A DNA stretch of 64,000 nt from NCBI GenBank assembly GCA_903911925.1, contig CAIWFH010000042.1, positions 1-64,000 of the forward strand. Direction: 5' to 3'. Under the pieces are notes generated by a model. That model saw only the letters and a program-made list of their open reading frames with translations, was not told the DNA's origin and did not search any database. Each line of letters opens with the position of its first letter. Within the stretch, counting starts at the first letter, position 1. A program made the translations under genes and the position numbers. Of the stretch, positions 53,451 through 62,811 are shown one piece after another. This DNA is from an uncultured Acidobacteriaceae bacterium (lineage in GTDB: Bacteria; Acidobacteriota; Terriglobia; Terriglobales; Acidobacteriaceae).

Positions 53451-53843
53451 TCAGGCAATTTCGCGGGGATGGCCGGCGTGCAGCATCTCCACCGGGAAGG
53501 TCTGAATTTCGAGGTCGATGCTGGCTATCTCTGTGCCGCAATCGTGCTGGTGGTTGCGGGTGCATTGGCACAGCTCGGTAAAACGGATATGACCGCTCTG
53601 GCTCAGTTCCAGGCCGGCGGCAATCAGCAGGCTGTAGATCTCAACGCATGCCTGGCGCTCGAATTCGAACAGCATGTTTACCAGGCCGGTATCGTTTGCT
53701 CCGCGGCTCAGCACCCAGCCCCCGCAACCGAGGATTGCGCCTGTGAGGGTCTGAACCAGACGCGACGGGTCCTCGATAGAGATCGCCTTCATCTGCATCG
53801 CCCACGGAATGTTCATGGTTTGTGGCGCCTCGAACTCGGGCAT
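53451..53843 (-). CDS. Hypothetical small protein
   Basis: A 130-aa soluble protein, unknown. Pattern: acidic start, IPWAMQMKAISIEDPSRL, GCGGWVLSRG, a Cys/His cluster CQCTRNHQHDCG near the end that could bind a metal. GAGG 6 nt before ATG 53843 decides the start. Convergent with recG, 5 nt between stops. Confidence 0.7.
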   Translation of the reverse strand: MPEFEAPQTMNIPWAMQMKAISIEDPSRLVQTLTGAILGCGGWVLSRGANDTGLVNMLFEFERQACVEIYSLLIAAGLELSQSGHIRFTELCQCTRNHQHDCGTEIASIDLEIQTFPVEMLHAGHPREIA

Positions 53844-54030
53844 GGTCAGCCTCACATTGGTCTTATCGGAGTCTGCAGGGAGAGCTTAACGAATGTGCAG
53901 GAGTCGAACGGCCTTGACCGTCTTTGACACACCCCGGGGGCGCTGCGAGCCAGCGGTAACCGGCGCTGGTAATTGGAGATGCGGGCCAAAAGATGAAAAG
54001 GCACTTGAATGATGTAGCTTGAAAGACATC

Positions 54031-54414
54031 ATGATTGTCGGCTCCGGTATCGACATGGTTGAAATCCCGCGCATCCAGCAATCGGTGGACCGCTACGGGC
54101 AGCGCTTTCTTGACCGCGTTTATACGGCGGCGGAACAGGCCTACTGCCTGCGCAAGCGGAAGGCCGCCGAAAGCCTGGCCGCCCGGTTTGCCGCCAAGGA
54201 AGCAGGCGCCAAGGCGCTGGGAACCGGCATCAGTCATGGCGTGAACTGGCTGGAGATTGAAGTGGTCCGCGAGCCCAGCGGCAGGCCGACGTTGCAGTTT
54301 CACGGGCGCGCCGCCCAGATTGCCGCCCACTTCGGCGTAGCCCGGGCAGCCCTCTCCATTACCCATACCGGCGACCTTGCCATGGCCAGCGTGCTGCTCG
54401 AAGACGGGCGTTAG
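54031..54414 (+). CDS. acpS: Holo-[acyl-carrier-protein] synthase
   Basis: Transfers 4'-phosphopantetheine from CoA to carrier-protein serine, 127 aa. GSGIDMVEIPRI with the Mg-binding Asp, RFAAKEAGAKALGTG with the catalytic Glu, and SITHTGDLAMA. ATG 54031; TTG 54019 is an alternative. It should activate the carrier domain in the fusion protein at 8.8-11.5 kb as well as AcpP. Confidence 0.93.
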   Translation: MIVGSGIDMVEIPRIQQSVDRYGQRFLDRVYTAAEQAYCLRKRKAAESLAARFAAKEAGAKALGTGISHGVNWLEIEVVREPSGRPTLQFHGRAAQIAAHFGVARAALSITHTGDLAMASVLLEDGR

Positions 54415-54471
54415 CCCGCTCATTCTGCTATCCTCTAGGCGTTGGAACGGACGTTCCAGCAAAGGAGTTGC

Positions 54472-55548
54472 GTGCCAAGCCGCAAAGAGATTCAGTGGTC
54501 GCAATTGAGGGTTGGAGCACTGGTTCTGGCCGCCACGGCGGTTCTGATCGGGCTCATTTTTCTCATGTCCGGCTCAACGGGCGGGCTGTTTGCGCGCAAG
54601 CTGGCGCTGCGCTCGTACTTTGGGAATGCGGCGGGCCTGAAAGATGGCGCGCCGGTCACGCTTGACGGCGTGACCATCGGCAACGTGGTTCATGTGCGCG
54701 TGGTGCCGGAACGCAACCCCACGCCGGTTGAAGTAGCCATGCGGGTAGACGCGAAGTACGCGCGCGCCTTGCACCTGGACTCGACCGCCATGATCGCCCA
54801 GGCCGGAGTTTTGGGCGACAGCTATATTGACCTGAGTTCGACCCGCGCTTACGGCCCCCCCCCGCACAATAACGATGAACTCAAGGCATCGGGATCGCCC
54901 AGCATCCAGGACGTGATTCGCACCAGCGACGAATCCATTGCGATGTTGCAGGATTTGATACGAAAAATCGGGACGCTTGTGGATACGCTGAACTCAAAGC
55001 GCGGCACGGCGGGCATGATCCTCAACGATCCCCAGCTTTACGCCAAGCTGGGGCGCATTGCAGACAATCTTGGTGTGATTACGGATAACCTGGCTCAGGG
55101 CAAGGGCTCGCTGGGCAAACTGGCCACCGACGACACGCTTTATACGCGCGCCAATTCGGCCATCGACCGGCTCGACAAGATTGTAACCGGCCTGGACGAA
55201 GGCAAAGGCAGCGCCGGCAAACTGCTCAGGGACGATGCCCTTTACAACAATCTGAACTCCGCCGTGGCCAACGCCAATCAATTGGTGACCGAGATCAACG
55301 CCGGAAAAGGAAGCATTGGCAAGCTGGCCAAGGATCCCGCATTTGCCGCCAAGCTGGATGACACGCTCACCCGCGTGGATACGCTTCTGAAAGGCGTTGA
55401 AGAGGGCAAGGGAACGCTGGGACAACTGGTGCAGAACCGGGCGCTTTACGACCACGCCGACCAGACCCTGGACCAGGCCCAGCAACTAGTGAGAGGCATG
55501 CGCGACGACCCGAAGAAGTACCTCGTGATCCGGCTGAAGCTGTTCTAG
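54472..55548 (+). CDS. MCE/MlaD-domain protein with internal repeats
   Basis: A 358-aa lipid-transport type periplasmic protein anchored by one N-terminal helix (~13-35). The MCE domain (LRSYFGNAAGLKDGAPVTLDGVTIGNV) is followed by a helical region with four ~45-residue repeats, each starting GKGS/T-x-G-K/Q-L with a D-xx-LY pair. Start GTG 54472 follows AAAGGAG. No Mla ATPase or permease is adjacent, so partners are elsewhere. Confidence 0.88.
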   Translation: MPSRKEIQWSQLRVGALVLAATAVLIGLIFLMSGSTGGLFARKLALRSYFGNAAGLKDGAPVTLDGVTIGNVVHVRVVPERNPTPVEVAMRVDAKYARALHLDSTAMIAQAGVLGDSYIDLSSTRAYGPPPHNNDELKASGSPSIQDVIRTSDESIAMLQDLIRKIGTLVDTLNSKRGTAGMILNDPQLYAKLGRIADNLGVITDNLAQGKGSLGKLATDDTLYTRANSAIDRLDKIVTGLDEGKGSAGKLLRDDALYNNLNSAVANANQLVTEINAGKGSIGKLAKDPAFAAKLDDTLTRVDTLLKGVEEGKGTLGQLVQNRALYDHADQTLDQAQQLVRGMRDDPKKYLVIRLKLF

Positions 55549-55625
55549 GGCTGGTCGCGTGATGCTCTGGAACCGTCGATAACTTTCCCGCGATCGATTG
55601 CGTTCTCTCCCCATCGGAGGTCGAT

Positions 55626-56261
55626 TTGTTTCCCAAGTTCCTCGTTTCGGCGGCGCTCTGCCTGCTGGCCGCATTCGCCGTACGCAGTTTCCTGCGACCA
55701 GTGACCAACGCCGGAGCCGCGTCCAACTCCGCACCGGCATATGCCAGCAATGGCGACCTGTTGCCGCCTGCAAACTATCGCGAGTGGATTTATCTCACTT
55801 CCGGCATCGACATGAGCTATACCGCGAAAGCTGCAGGGATGGAAGATCATTCGGTTTTTGACAATGTCTTCGTAAATCCCGAGGCTTACCGAAGCTTTCA
55901 GGCGACCGGAACTTGGCCCGACAAGACAATGATGGTTCTGGAGGCCCGCGAAGCGCGGAGCAACGGCTCCATCAACAAACAGGGGCATTTCCAGGGCACG
56001 GGGGCCATGGGGCTGGAGATTCATGTGAAAGACGAAGCGCGCTTTGCCGGAAAGTGGGCGTTCTTTTCCTTTGACCCCAGAGCGACAAAAGGGACGCTGG
56101 TGGCGCAGGGGGCGCCTTGCTACAGTTGCCACGCCGACCATGCCGCCGTGGACACGACCTTTGTGCAGTTCTATCCGACGCTGTTGCCGATTGCGCAGAA
56201 GAAGGGTACTCTGAGCGCGAAATACCTCAAGGATGAAGCGAAGTCCGGGGGGAGCAAGTAG
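55626..56261 (+). CDS. Cytochrome P460 family protein
   Basis: A 211-aa exported haem c protein: signal peptide, central beta-rich P460 domain (YREWIYLTSGIDMSYT, NVFVNPEAYRSFQATG, FAGKWAFFSFD), and the haem site CYSCH at ~165. Known P460s oxidise hydroxylamine or nitric oxide, but many homologues have no tested function. TTG 55626 has GGAGG 6 nt upstream. Confidence 0.87.
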   Translation: MFPKFLVSAALCLLAAFAVRSFLRPVTNAGAASNSAPAYASNGDLLPPANYREWIYLTSGIDMSYTAKAAGMEDHSVFDNVFVNPEAYRSFQATGTWPDKTMMVLEAREARSNGSINKQGHFQGTGAMGLEIHVKDEARFAGKWAFFSFDPRATKGTLVAQGAPCYSCHADHAAVDTTFVQFYPTLLPIAQKKGTLSAKYLKDEAKSGGSK

Positions 56262-56294
56262 GATTCGCGAAGCGCCGAGGACGAACGCCGACAA

Positions 56295-57212
56295 TCAGGA
56301 TGATATCGCTGCCGCAGTGCTGGGCATACCGCGGTACGTCTTCCAGAACTCAGCAAAGCTCTTCAGCCGCACCACCTGGAAGTAATCGCTGGCCACGAGA
56401 TAGAAAACCGTTGCCACGGCATAAATTGCGTGCATGGCGCCCAGCCCCAATTGGTCGCTGAAAGGCAGCGGAGCGGCAGAGAGCACCATGGCCAGCACCA
56501 CCAGCGCCAGGTTCACAATGCCCATCACCAGGTTGATCTCAACCAGCTTTCCGGTGAAAGCCCTTCCCAGCCTGAGACTTCGTCCAAGAGAGGAAAGCGC
56601 GGAGCGCTCTTCAAGCAACATCACGAGCGGCGCAATGGAAAGCGCCCAGCTGATGAGCGCCCAGAGAGTGAAGAACACCAGCGTAAGGAAGATGGTCCAC
56701 GCGGCGTAGCCCACCAGGTCCGGTTCGCCGTCCGGCGTGATATGAGTCGCGGCTACCCACTGGATAGACCGGAACCATCCCCAACAGGCGCCGGCAAGCA
56801 GAGCCAGAAATGCGGCCTGCATGGCAATCATCTCCAGGGGGCGCAGGCGCAGGCGCGGCTCCAGGCGCTTCATCACCAGGCTGCGGCCCAATCCGGAAAA
56901 AATGACCCAGCCCAGCGCGGCCACCGGCAGCAGCCAACGCAACACTCCCATCAAGTGCGGCTGGTAGAGATCCCACGCATCGGTAAGTTGCACAACCGCT
57001 ACCCAGGGATTTTGCGGGTCAAGGTTTCCGAGGCCGGCGGCATCCGGCGGAAGCGCCTCAAGAATTTGCCGCGATTGAATCCAGCAAACCAGCAGCACCG
57101 GCACGCCAAAGACCCAGCGCCAGGCGATCTCGATGGCGGTAAGCGATGGCCGTGAAAACACCCAGGCCATCTGGTCCACCAGCGATTGGGTTCCGCGCAG
57201 AGGCGCGGCCAT
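56295..57212 (-). CDS. Polytopic membrane protein of unknown function
   Basis: A 305-aa inner-membrane protein with about six hydrophobic helices; LLEERSALSSLGRSLRLGRAFTGKLVEINLVMG in the second half recalls DUF-type permease-like domains with a repeated amphipathic stretch. Start 1 nt behind the leuS stop: co-transcribed with leuS. Confidence 0.8.
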   Translation of the reverse strand: MAAPLRGTQSLVDQMAWVFSRPSLTAIEIAWRWVFGVPVLLVCWIQSRQILEALPPDAAGLGNLDPQNPWVAVVQLTDAWDLYQPHLMGVLRWLLPVAALGWVIFSGLGRSLVMKRLEPRLRLRPLEMIAMQAAFLALLAGACWGWFRSIQWVAATHITPDGEPDLVGYAAWTIFLTLVFFTLWALISWALSIAPLVMLLEERSALSSLGRSLRLGRAFTGKLVEINLVMGIVNLALVVLAMVLSAAPLPFSDQLGLGAMHAIYAVATVFYLVASDYFQVVRLKSFAEFWKTYRGMPSTAAAISS

Positions 57213-57213
57213 G

Positions 57214-59751
57214 TTACTTCACCACCAGGTTAACCAGCTTGCCGGGAACCACGATGACTTTGACGACTATTTTGCCTGCCGTGCGCGACACAATTCTTTC
57301 GCCGGCCAGGGCCGCGGCTTCAATGGCTTTGGGCGTGGCGTCGGCGGCCACGCGCACCACCTGGACCAGCTTGCCGTTGATCTGAACCGGGATTTCAAGC
57401 TCGTCTTCCTTTGCAAGCTCGGGATCGCTCACCGGCCAGGCAGCACGGAGAATTGAGTCCTCTTCGCCCAATTCCTGCCAAAGCTCGGCGGCCAGGTAAG
57501 GCGCGAAGGGAGCCAGCAGCAACACCAGGGTGCGCAGCAGTTCATGAATCACCGGCGCTGGCACCTCGCCCGCGGCAAGCTGCGCGTCCGCGGCTTGCAG
57601 GTCGTTCACCAGTTCCATGATGGCCGCCACGCAGGTGTTGAAATGCCACCGGCCTTCGAAATCCAGCGTAATTTTGGCAATGGTCTGGTGCAGCTTGCGC
57701 AATAAGGCTGTACCGATTTCGCTGTTCTGCGTAACGGACTGGCCCTGTGCGGCGCGTGCCACCGGCGCATGCTTCATCACCAGCCGCCATACACGAGCCA
57801 AAAAGCGGCTGACTCCGGCAACCCCGTCTTCCTGCCAGTCGAGATCGCGATCCGGCGGCGCGGCAAACAGCGCATACATGCGCGTGGCGTCGGCGCCATA
57901 CTTGGCGATCATGTCGTCGGGCGATACCACGTTGCCCTTGGACTTCGACATCTTGGCGCCGTCTTTAATAACCATGCCCTGCGTAAACAGGCGGCGGGCC
58001 GGCTCATCGTTGACAATCAGCCCCAGGTCGCGCATCACCTTGGTCCAGAAGCGCGAGTAGATCAGGTGCAGAATCGCGTGCTCAACGCCGCCGATGTACT
58101 GGTCAATCGAAAACCAGTACTGCGCCTTGGCCGGATCGTACGGCGCGGTGGAGTTTTTCGCGTCTGTGTAGCGGTAGAAATACCAGCTCGAATCGACAAA
58201 CGTATCCATGGTGTCGGTTTCGCGCCGCGCCGGCCCGCCGCATTTGGGGCAGGTGGTGTGCATGAACTCCGGCACCCGGCTCAGCGGCGAGCCGCCCTGC
58301 TGCGTAATCTCAATCTGCGGGGGCAAAATGACCGGCAGCTGATCGTCCGGCACCGGGACGATGCCGTCCTTGTCGCAATAGATCATGGGGATAGGCGTGC
58401 CCCAGTAGCGCTGGCGGCTCACTCCCCAATCCTTCAAGCGGAAAGTGACCTTGGGCTCGCCAAAGCCGCTGCGTTCCGCCACCGATTGCATCAGCAGTTG
58501 CGCATCCTCGCAACTCAGCGCCGTAAACTCGCCGGAATTGATCAGCGTGCCCTCTTCAGAGCAGAACGGCAACTCGACCTTGACCGCCGAGTCGACGGGT
58601 TGAATCACCTGCACAATCGGCAGATTGTATTTCGTTGCAAATTCAAAGTCGCGCTCATCGTGCCCGGGAACGCTCATGATGGCGCCGGTGCCGTAGTCAG
58701 CCAAAATGTAATTGGCTATCCAGATGGGCACGGGCTGGCCGTTGTACGGGTTGATGGCAACCCGTCCGGTAAACACGCCGTGCTTCTCAATTGCGCCCAG
58801 GTCGCCGGCCTCGCGCGCTTTCTTCTGCTGGTCCAGCAACTCGGCTACCTTGACCTTCAGTTCCGGATTTGTGGCCACGAGGGAAGCCACCAGCGCATGC
58901 TGCGGCGCCAGTTGCACGCTGGTCGCACCGTAAATCGTATCCACGCGCGTAGTGAAAACGCGGATGCGGGTCTTTTCTGATCCCTGATCCCTGCCCCCTG
59001 CCCCCTGCTCGGCTTCTTCCGCAAGGAAAAAATCGACCTCGGTGCCTTCGCTCCGGCCGATCCAGTTGCGCTGCATGGTGCGCACTTTTTCAGGCCACTC
59101 GTCCAGCTTGTCCAGGCCGTCGAGCAGTTCCTGGGCGTAGGCGGTGATGCGGAAGAACCACTGCTCCAGGTCGCGCTGATCTACGATCGTGGTTTCATGC
59201 CGCCAGCAGCAGCCGTTCACCACTTGCTCATTGGCCAGTACGGTGGCGCACTCCGGGCACCAGTTCACCTTGCTCTTTTTGCGGTAGACCAGGCCCTTCT
59301 CATACATGCGCAGGAAGAACCACTGATTCCAGCGGTAGTACTCCGGCAGGCATGTGGTCACTTCCGTGGCCCAGTCGTAACCCAGGCCCAGCCGCTCCAT
59401 CTGGCGCTTCATGGCGGCGATGTTTGAGAGCGTCCACTCGCGCGGCGGGGTGTTGTTTTTGAGCGCCGCGTTCTCCGCGGGCAGGCCGAACGCGTCCCAG
59501 CCCATGGGATGCAGCACGTTGTAGCCACGCATCCACATGTGGCGCGCCAATGCATCGCCAATGGAGTAGTTGCGCACGTGCCCCATGTGCAACTGGCCGC
59601 TGGGATAAGGCAGCATCTCAAGCACGTAATACTTGGGCTTGCCGCAGTCCACAGGTTCGGCCGCGTAGAGCGCGGGGTCCGCCGCCCACTTCTGCTGCCA
59701 TTTGGGTTCAATTGTCGCCGGGTCGTATCGCTGTTCGATCTCGTCTGCCAT
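57214..59751 (-). CDS. leuS: Leucyl-tRNA synthetase with an in-frame repeat insertion
   Basis: Charges tRNA-Leu, 845 aa. HIGH motif QLHMGHVRN, CP1 editing domain with VFTTRVDTIYGATSVQLAP, KMSKSKGNVV. Residues ~247-259, EEAEQGAGGRDQGSEK, between VDFFLAE and RIRVFTTR at the start of CP1 are extra relative to the family and are encoded by a CCCTGATCCCTG-type tandem repeat. ATG 59751. First gene of a leuS-membrane protein operon. Confidence 0.95.
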   Translation of the reverse strand: MADEIEQRYDPATIEPKWQQKWAADPALYAAEPVDCGKPKYYVLEMLPYPSGQLHMGHVRNYSIGDALARHMWMRGYNVLHPMGWDAFGLPAENAALKNNTPPREWTLSNIAAMKRQMERLGLGYDWATEVTTCLPEYYRWNQWFFLRMYEKGLVYRKKSKVNWCPECATVLANEQVVNGCCWRHETTIVDQRDLEQWFFRITAYAQELLDGLDKLDEWPEKVRTMQRNWIGRSEGTEVDFFLAEEAEQGAGGRDQGSEKTRIRVFTTRVDTIYGATSVQLAPQHALVASLVATNPELKVKVAELLDQQKKAREAGDLGAIEKHGVFTGRVAINPYNGQPVPIWIANYILADYGTGAIMSVPGHDERDFEFATKYNLPIVQVIQPVDSAVKVELPFCSEEGTLINSGEFTALSCEDAQLLMQSVAERSGFGEPKVTFRLKDWGVSRQRYWGTPIPMIYCDKDGIVPVPDDQLPVILPPQIEITQQGGSPLSRVPEFMHTTCPKCGGPARRETDTMDTFVDSSWYFYRYTDAKNSTAPYDPAKAQYWFSIDQYIGGVEHAILHLIYSRFWTKVMRDLGLIVNDEPARRLFTQGMVIKDGAKMSKSKGNVVSPDDMIAKYGADATRMYALFAAPPDRDLDWQEDGVAGVSRFLARVWRLVMKHAPVARAAQGQSVTQNSEIGTALLRKLHQTIAKITLDFEGRWHFNTCVAAIMELVNDLQAADAQLAAGEVPAPVIHELLRTLVLLLAPFAPYLAAELWQELGEEDSILRAAWPVSDPELAKEDELEIPVQINGKLVQVVRVAADATPKAIEAAALAGERIVSRTAGKIVVKVIVVPGKLVNLVVK
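58978..59010 (+). repeat. Tandem CCCTGATCCCTG/CCCCCTG repeat inside leuS
   Basis: Four 7-nt-like units: TGATCCC, TGATCCC, TGCCCCC, TGCCCCC, then TGCTC. Translated on the minus strand as the Glu/Gly/Gln-rich stretch at residues ~247-258 of LeuS. Confidence 0.8.
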
Positions 59752-59807
59752 AAGGCTCTAGTTTAAACGGTAACCGGCTACTGAGCGGGAGGTCACGGAA
59801 GAATGGG

Positions 59808-60569
59808 CTACGGAGCCGCAGAGGGATCCAAATTCTCGAAGCTGAAACACGCATCGAGGTTCACTTCTCTGTTCACGATTTCGTAGCCTGCGGGGGGCCG
59901 GAAGAACACCGCATCCGGCTCGCTCCGGCTGAAGTTCACCAACTCTTTGCTCATCTTGACCGATTGCGCGTCCTCCTCGACCTCGCGCACCAAAAGACCG
60001 GCTAATCCAGGATCGATCGCTTCCCACAACTCGGTACTGCGCACCTTGATCGTAACTGGCTGCTGCTTATGTTTTTTATTTTTCCCGATGGGCTCCACCG
60101 TAGCGGTCGTCGATAACCGGCGACCGCGCGCCAACACTCCCTGAATCGTCTTTGTACCCAGGTCTTCCTTTGTGGTTTTCTCATTCGCATAGCCTATCCC
60201 GAAAGTCGCATAACCACAGCCTTGGGGAATTGCGCCAAACAATGGTATCGCCATCACCGTCGCTTCCCGCCCCGGAGAACTCCAACTGAAACCGGCGTGC
60301 GCCACTGGATCGAAAGCCTGGAAATGTGTAATTGCCTTCTGGTCCGCCCCCATCGGAGAGACCGTCTTCGCCGTCATCTTGCGGCCCTGTGAGTCTCTGG
60401 CCGCGATTACGGTGGTTTCGTAAGGAACGGCAACTCCATTTGCGACCCTCTGCCATTGCAGAATCTTGAACTCCGCCATGTAAGGGAGCTGCGCGACCTG
60501 CGCTACATTCGGCAGGGCCAGCCCTGCCATACCTACCAGCGCCAAAACCCCACCCATGCTTAGGCGCAT
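59808..60569 (-). CDS. Secreted protein of unknown function
   Basis: A 253-aa exported protein with signal peptide (~1-24). Repeated beta-strand pattern, a Lys-rich loop GKNKKHKQQ and VFFRPPAGYEIVNREV near the end, a tail common to small acidobacterial exported proteins of unknown function. Not assigned to a family. Confidence 0.72.
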   Translation of the reverse strand: MRLSMGGVLALVGMAGLALPNVAQVAQLPYMAEFKILQWQRVANGVAVPYETTVIAARDSQGRKMTAKTVSPMGADQKAITHFQAFDPVAHAGFSWSSPGREATVMAIPLFGAIPQGCGYATFGIGYANEKTTKEDLGTKTIQGVLARGRRLSTTATVEPIGKNKKHKQQPVTIKVRSTELWEAIDPGLAGLLVREVEEDAQSVKMSKELVNFSRSEPDAVFFRPPAGYEIVNREVNLDACFSFENLDPSAAP

Positions 60570-60692
60570 AACTCACCTCTTACGCCAGACTCAATGGCAC
60601 ACACAGTCTGACGCCGAACCGGCCAGAAAGCAAGTAACGTGATCGTCCCCGGCATCGGGACTCGATTCAGCCTCAAGCGCCTGGCCCCGGCG

Positions 60693-61265
60693 TTATTTTT
60701 TCGGCCGCGACTCCGGCGGCACCAGTCCGGCCACGCGGTAGTACACCACCAACTGGCCGTAATGCTCGCCGGCATGCTCAATCAGCCCCCAGGCGCCGTC
60801 AGCGATGCGTGCCTGCTGGTTGGCGAAGGGATCGACAAACAGGTCGTTCAACCCGGCGTCGCCCTTGCTCTTGATCAGGTCAGCACCATCGGCAAAGGAC
60901 TTCTTCACGTAGTCCACCACCGCCGCCTTGGTCTTGTATTCGGCGCGTTTCGGGTCGCCGGCCGGCGCCTTCAGTCCCTTGGCCGGGTTGATGAAGAAGT
61001 AGTTGCCGCCGGCCGCGTGCAAAAGCTGCTCGGCAAAGGTCCGCTGGGCGGGTGTCGGCTTGAAGTCGTACTTGTCTTCGGGGAAGTCCTCGGCCATGGC
61101 AATAAGTTTGCGGCCAATGTCGTTCCAGGAGTCCAAAACAGCCTTGGACGGGCTGTCGGGCGGCTTGGGCGCCGCGTCTTTGGCCGGCGCCGCCTGCGCG
61201 CCCGCAATCTGGATACACAACCCAGCCAACAGGGGGAGAGCAAAAATCCTGCAAAGGGTCTTCAT
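60693..61265 (-). CDS. Secreted DinB-like protein
   Basis: A 190-aa protein with signal peptide (~1-22) and a four-helix DinB-type domain: SWNDIGRKLIAMAEDFPEDKYDF, TFAEQLLHAAGGNYFF with the first metal His, and EHAGEHYGQLVVYYR with the second and third His. DinB-superfamily proteins are metal-binding, often thiol transferases. GGAGG 7 nt before ATG 61265; the earlier start is rejected. Confidence 0.83.
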   Translation of the reverse strand: MKTLCRIFALPLLAGLCIQIAGAQAAPAKDAAPKPPDSPSKAVLDSWNDIGRKLIAMAEDFPEDKYDFKPTPAQRTFAEQLLHAAGGNYFFINPAKGLKAPAGDPKRAEYKTKAAVVDYVKKSFADGADLIKSKGDAGLNDLFVDPFANQQARIADGAWGLIEHAGEHYGQLVVYYRVAGLVPPESRPKK

Positions 61266-61369
61266 AGGGAAACCTCCGTTGAAGTAACTCAATTGAGTAA
61301 GAACATAGCTCTTCAGGCAGGCGCTTTGCTATCGGATTCTTGCGAGGGATTGTTTGCTTATGACCGAAC

Positions 61370-62230
61370 CTACGCGGAGGCAACCAGGCTCTTCAGCACG
61401 CGCACGTTGCGCTCCTCGTCGCCCGGCTCATCTACCGGTGTCTCGGCAATAAAGGCGGCGTGTGCAAACCGCGCGTCGTTGAGCAGCCGCCGGAACGGTT
61501 CAACCCCCATCTTCCCCTGCCCGATGTGCTCATGCCGGTCCAGCTTGCTCCCCCGCTCCGCCTTCGCGTCATTCATATGCCACACTCGAACAGCCTCCAG
61601 CCCCACCGTTCCCGCGGCCTGGCGAATCGTCTCTTCGTAGCCCTCCGGGGTCACCAGGTCATACCCGGCAACGTGCGTATGGCAAGTATCCAGGCACACG
61701 GCCACCGGAGCGCAAGCCTTCAGCAGTTCCACCAGTTCAGCCACCTGTTCAAAACTGCCACCCAGCGAGAACTCCGCCCCCGCTGTGTTTTCAATCAGGA
61801 TGTGAAACGGCGTTCCTTGCCACGCAAGTCCGTCGATGGCGCGGGTAATGGAGTCGGCGGCGAGTTTCAATCCTTCGTCGCGCGTCAGGCCCTTCCACGA
61901 ACCGGGGTGCAGCACCAGGTACTCCGCGCCAAAAGTCAGTGCGCGCTCCACCTCGCCTCGAAAGGCCGCAATGCTCTTCTCTCGGATATCCGCGGTCTGG
62001 CTGCAAACGTTGACCAGGTAGCTCGTATGAATCACAAGGGGGCCGACGTCGAGAGCGGCGCGCTGCGCTTTCATGCGCGCGGCCTGTGCAGGGTCCACCT
62101 TGGGCGCGCGCCACATCCGCGGGCTCGAAGAAAAAAACTGAAACGTGTTAGCGCCAATCTCCCGCGCCCGCTCAACCGCGTTCGATGCCCCGCCCGCCGT
62201 GCCCAGATGAATGCCGATCCGCTTTGTCAT
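61370..62230 (-). CDS. nfo: Endonuclease IV (AP endonuclease)
   Basis: Zn-dependent AP endonuclease for base-excision repair, 286 aa. Metal ligands are seen in VLHPGSW, IENTAG, CLDTCHTHVAGYD, and HMNDAKAERGSKLDRHEHIGQG. ATG 62230 starts MTKRIGIHLGTAGG, the normal N-terminus. Confidence 0.94.
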   Translation of the reverse strand: MTKRIGIHLGTAGGASNAVERAREIGANTFQFFSSSPRMWRAPKVDPAQAARMKAQRAALDVGPLVIHTSYLVNVCSQTADIREKSIAAFRGEVERALTFGAEYLVLHPGSWKGLTRDEGLKLAADSITRAIDGLAWQGTPFHILIENTAGAEFSLGGSFEQVAELVELLKACAPVAVCLDTCHTHVAGYDLVTPEGYEETIRQAAGTVGLEAVRVWHMNDAKAERGSKLDRHEHIGQGKMGVEPFRRLLNDARFAHAAFIAETPVDEPGDEERNVRVLKSLVASA

Positions 62231-62286
62231 GGGGATAGTGTACCCGCAACTGCTCAACGGTTACCCTTACATGATAGAAATCGCAT

Positions 62287-62811
62287 ATGGTCTCACCTCA
62301 TCAATGCTGGAAGGTGCGCTACAAGAATCGATTTCTATCCGCGATTCTTGGCGAGCTTGCCGGAAATGCCCGCATCTCCTTTGAGGGCAAACTCAAAATC
62401 GAGAACTTTGAGCGATTCCCGGGAGCCTCGTTCGAAGAAACCAGCATCCTTAAACGAAATACAACTTGGCCTCGTCAGGATTTCGCTATTTTGCCACTTG
62501 AACCCTCAACTATCCACCCGATCATCGCTGCCATCGGGGGTACGATTCCTCGCGACGTCAGGCATATCCAAATTGAAAAAGATGGCCGCCTCGAGTTCGC
62601 AGCGTGGGACAAGTTCCATCGGGAAACCATCTACCTCGGTGAAGCGTTGAGCGCGGAGTTCATCGACTCAATCGTTTCTGCCGGCTTGCTCCATAAATTG
62701 GAGGCAAGCCCGGCGGGACCGGGATCGCCTCGTCAGCCAGCGCCTCACAACCCGAGCATATTGGTATCAGTCATCCTCGTCCTTCGTCGTCTTTTTCCTA
62801 TGCTGCGTTAG
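62287..62811 (+). CDS. Hypothetical protein
   Basis: A 174-aa soluble protein that I do not recognise. Balanced composition, no signal peptide: RISFEGKLKIENFERF, then WPRQDFAILPL and HIQIEKDGRLEFAAWDKFHRETIYLG. Divergent from nfo (57 nt). Its 3' end overlaps the next gene by 45 nt on the opposite strand, so the last ~15 residues may be extension rather than core. A start a few codons later is possible. Confidence 0.6.
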   Translation: MVSPHQCWKVRYKNRFLSAILGELAGNARISFEGKLKIENFERFPGASFEETSILKRNTTWPRQDFAILPLEPSTIHPIIAAIGGTIPRDVRHIQIEKDGRLEFAAWDKFHRETIYLGEALSAEFIDSIVSAGLLHKLEASPAGPGSPRQPAPHNPSILVSVILVLRRLFPMLR

